From the NCBI RefSeq assembly GCF_008831285.2, contig NC_045138.2, positions 16,773,934 through 16,837,933 of the forward strand: DNA of 64,000 nt, read 5' to 3'. The stretch's first letter is position 1, and every line of letters begins with the position of its first letter. The notes beneath the pieces were generated by a model, which did no database searches, was not told the origin of the DNA, and saw only the letters and a program-made list of their open reading frames with translations. Positions 61,911 through 64,000 of this stretch are shown piece by piece. The translations under genes were made by a program, and so were the position numbers. The DNA is from Nymphaea colorata. Taxonomy: Eukaryota; Streptophyta; Magnoliopsida; Nymphaeales; Nymphaeaceae.

Positions 61911-63000
61911 CTGGAAAGACAAGAAGGTAAATCTTGCGCACTTAAGAGTCTTTGATTGTGTCTCTTACATATATATAGACTTGGATAAAAGGGATAAATT
62001 AGACTTTAAGTCCAGGAATTGTTATTTCATTGGTTATGGAAATAATGAGTTTGAGTATCGTTTTTTGGATGATAAAGTGAAGAAAATTATTAGACATAAT
62101 GACGTAGTGTCCAATGAAATGGCTCTGTACAAAGACATGGATAGTTTTATGTATGATAAGAATGAACATCATGACACAAGTGAAGACATTGTAGAACTTC
62201 AAGATGTCTGTGAAGATGATGTTACAATTAAGATTCACGATGGAAACAGTCAGATGAACCAAGAACTAAGCACATCCCAACTTTCATTGAGGAGATCAAG
62301 TAGAAGACCAAAACGAAAACGAATGTATTCTTCTTATTTACATTACTTACTGTTAACTGATGCCGGAGAACCCGAGTGTTTTGATGAAGCAATGCAGGTT
62401 ACAGATTCAATTAAGTGGGAGTCAGCTATGAAAGAAGATATTGACTCTCTACATGCTAACAGAGCATGAAAACTAATTGAGCTTCATTGTAGGAAGAAGA
62501 CATTGCAAAACAAATGAGCATACATGATTAAAGAAGAAGCAGATGGAAGAAAAATGTATAAAGCAAGGTTAATAGTGAAAGGTTTTCAACAGAAAGAAGG
62601 TATAGATTATACAAAAAATTTCTCTCATGTTGTAAAACTAACTATTATAAGATTGGTATTAAGTTTAGTTGCAACTGAAAATTTATATTTGAAGCAACTA
62701 GATATAAAAACTGCATTCCTTCATGGGGATTTGAAGGAAGATATTTATATGGTGTAACATGAAGGTTTTCAAGTACGAGAAAATGAAAGCCTTGTATGCA
62801 AGTTAGAGAAGAGTCTATATGGTTTAAAACAAGTATCGAGATAGTGGTACAAAAAGTTTGATAACTTCATGGGGAGAAATGCCTTTAAGAAGTGTGATAT
62901 GGATCACTGTTGCTATTTTAAGAACTTTTATAGTTGTTATATCATTTTACTATTATATGTGGATGATATGCTTATTGTAAGCTCAAATTTGTAAAAGATC
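61911..63000 (+). pseudogene. Reverse transcriptase region of the copia element (defective)
   Basis: A linker with the SSRRPKR stretch (about 62300) leads to RT motifs: RLIVKGFQQKEGIDY (about 62570), LDIKTAFLHGDL (about 62698) and the catalytic YVDDM box at 62956-62970. Stops at 62467, 62517, 62755, 62838 and 62992 break the frame. The box itself is intact. Confidence 0.88.
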
Positions 63001-63006
63001 AATTTT

Positions 63007-63882
63007 TTGAAAGAACAACTATCAAAAGATTTTGAAATGAAAAATCTAGGTACAGCGAAACAAATCCTCAAGATAAGAATTAGTAGGGATAGTAAGACAT
63101 GTATTTTAAATTTGACTCAACAAAATTATATTGAGAAGATCTTGTGCAGGTTTAAGATGCAAGATGCTAAACCTGTTAGTACGCATTTTGCTAGTCATTT
63201 CAAATTGTCCAAGGATTTATCACCCAAGACAGATGAAGAGCGTGAAGAAATGTCAAGGATTCTATATGCTTCAACAGTGGGTAGCTTGATGTATGTTATG
63301 GTATGCACCAGACTAAGTATAGCACAAGCAGTGGGAGCAGTAAGCAGATACATAGATGAGCGTGGAAAGAAACATTGGGAGGCTGTGAAGTGGATATTAC
63401 GATATTTGAAAGGAACTTCAGGTATGTGCCTTTCTTTTAAGAAAAATGAATTACTTTTGCATGGCAGGAGAAGCACCAGTAGGTACATTTACACCATAGG
63501 AGGAACCCGTGTTAGTTGGGTTTCACGGTTTCAAAAGGTTGTTGCGTTGTCTACTACTGAAACTGAATGTATTGCAGTTATAGAAGCCATTAAAGAGATG
63601 ATTTGGCTAAAGACTATTCTAAAAAAATTGCATGTAAAGGAAGAGAAGAGTGTTCTCTCTTGTGACAGTCAACGTGCAATTCATTTAGCCAAGAACCCAG
63701 TGTTCCATGCTAGAACAAAACATATTGAATTGAAGTATCATTTCATTATAGATTTGTTGAAAGAGAAGATACTATCTCTTGAAAAGATTCGTGGAACAGA
63801 GAATCCAGCAGACATGTTGACAAAGCCAATGACTGCTGAGAAACTGAAATTATGTTTAACCTCAGTTGGTCTCCAAGGTTGA
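63007..63882 (+). pseudogene. RT C-terminus and RNase H region of the copia element
   Basis: An open frame of 291 codons covers the end of RT (MKNLGTAKQILKIRI, then QQNYIEKILCRFKM) and most of RNase H (STSRYIYTIGG, then VALSTTETECIAV, then HIELKYHFI, then ADMLTKPM). The stretch just before RSTS, which in relatives carries the first catalytic Asp of RNase H (the DADW/Y region), is missing: KKNELLLHG runs straight into RRSTS. RNase H would be inactive even where the frame is open. Confidence 0.85.
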
Positions 63883-63902
63883 TTGATGAGGAGGCGTCGC
63901 AC

Positions 63903-63980
63903 AATCTTTGTCTTCTTCCTTGTTGCTTCTATCCCCCTCCTGAAAGGACGAGATGAGAGTTTTGTGTGTTCTTCCTAACA
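63903..63980 (+). repeat. Truncated 3' LTR of the copia element
   Basis: Only 78 bp remain, matching the last 78 bp of the 5' LTR and ending CCTAACA. The TGTTGG start and about 235 bp of LTR are gone. The deletion joins the end of the coding part (ggttgattgatgaggaggcg) to the LTR remnant, probably taking the polypurine tract region with it. Confidence 0.85.
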
Positions 63981-63985
63981 GCCCG
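63981..63985 (+). repeat. 3' target-site duplication of the copia element (GCCCG)
   Basis: GCCCG directly follows CTAACA of the 3' LTR and matches 59689-59693. The rest of the window (63986-64000) is flanking DNA. Confidence 0.85.
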
Positions 63986-64000
63986 ATCGATCAAAAGTTA

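Larger units (their letters stand above)
59694..63980 (+). mobile_element. Decayed Ty1/copia LTR retrotransposon (Tnt1-like), 4287 bp
   Basis: The element runs from TGTTGG (59694) to CTAACA (63980), flanked by GCCCG on both sides. Order: 5' LTR, primer-binding site, gag, protease, integrase, reverse transcriptase, RNase H, truncated 3' LTR. The order of integrase before reverse transcriptase marks Ty1/copia. Every domain is recognisable, but more than ten in-frame stops and two losses of key residues make it inactive. It is an endogenous plant element. Confidence 0.93.

Overview
The window is nuclear DNA from a flowering plant. The genes have GT-AG introns up to 4.3 kb, the intergenic DNA is AT-rich and full of microsatellites, and there are relics of copia, LINE and MITE elements. 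A scrambled plastid-DNA insertion is also present. I cannot name the species. One strongly GC-rich first exon beside AT-rich exons does not settle the lineage.

Layout. (1) 66-2677: the last two visible exons of a gene that enters from the left and that I do not recognise. (2) 4907-8681: a c-Myc-binding-protein (MYCBP/AMY-1) homologue whose first coding exon is only the ATG, followed by a four-copy minisatellite (9127-10003). (3) 14674-29315: a 12-exon, 1184-residue MATH-domain protein of the TRAF1a/TRAF1b (MUSE13/14) type, with two MITE-like elements in its introns. (4) 30001-31500: fragments of LINE elements on the minus strand. (5) 32097-37190: PIG-K/GPI8, the catalytic subunit of GPI transamidase. 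(6) 39466-41998: 60S acidic ribosomal protein P1, with a TATA box and a telo-box. (7) 41999-47888: AT-rich intergenic DNA. (8) 48128-51743: an F-box/kelch protein of the OR23 type. (9) 53341-54027: a mosaic of four plastid pieces (trnR-ACG, two ycf2 pieces in opposite orientation, atpA), followed by a duplicated (TA)n block and an orphan ORF. (10) 55740-56174, minus strand: a small atypical HLH protein of the PRE/ILI type. (11) 56500-58110: two families of diverged tandem repeats. (12) 59694-63980: a decayed Ty1/copia element bounded by a GCCCG target-site duplication.

The genes are unrelated housekeeping and regulatory genes, each with its own promoter, and nothing suggests an operon or cluster. 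For five of the seven genes all exons add up to an open frame whose length is a multiple of three, with family-length products, which supports the exon calls. The bHLH gene also closes exactly, and the left-edge gene is incomplete. I found no previously undescribed multi-gene system. The most unusual items are the plastid mosaic, the two intronic or near-intronic MITE copies with matching ends, the copia element whose 3' LTR has lost about three quarters of its length, and the start-codon-only exon.
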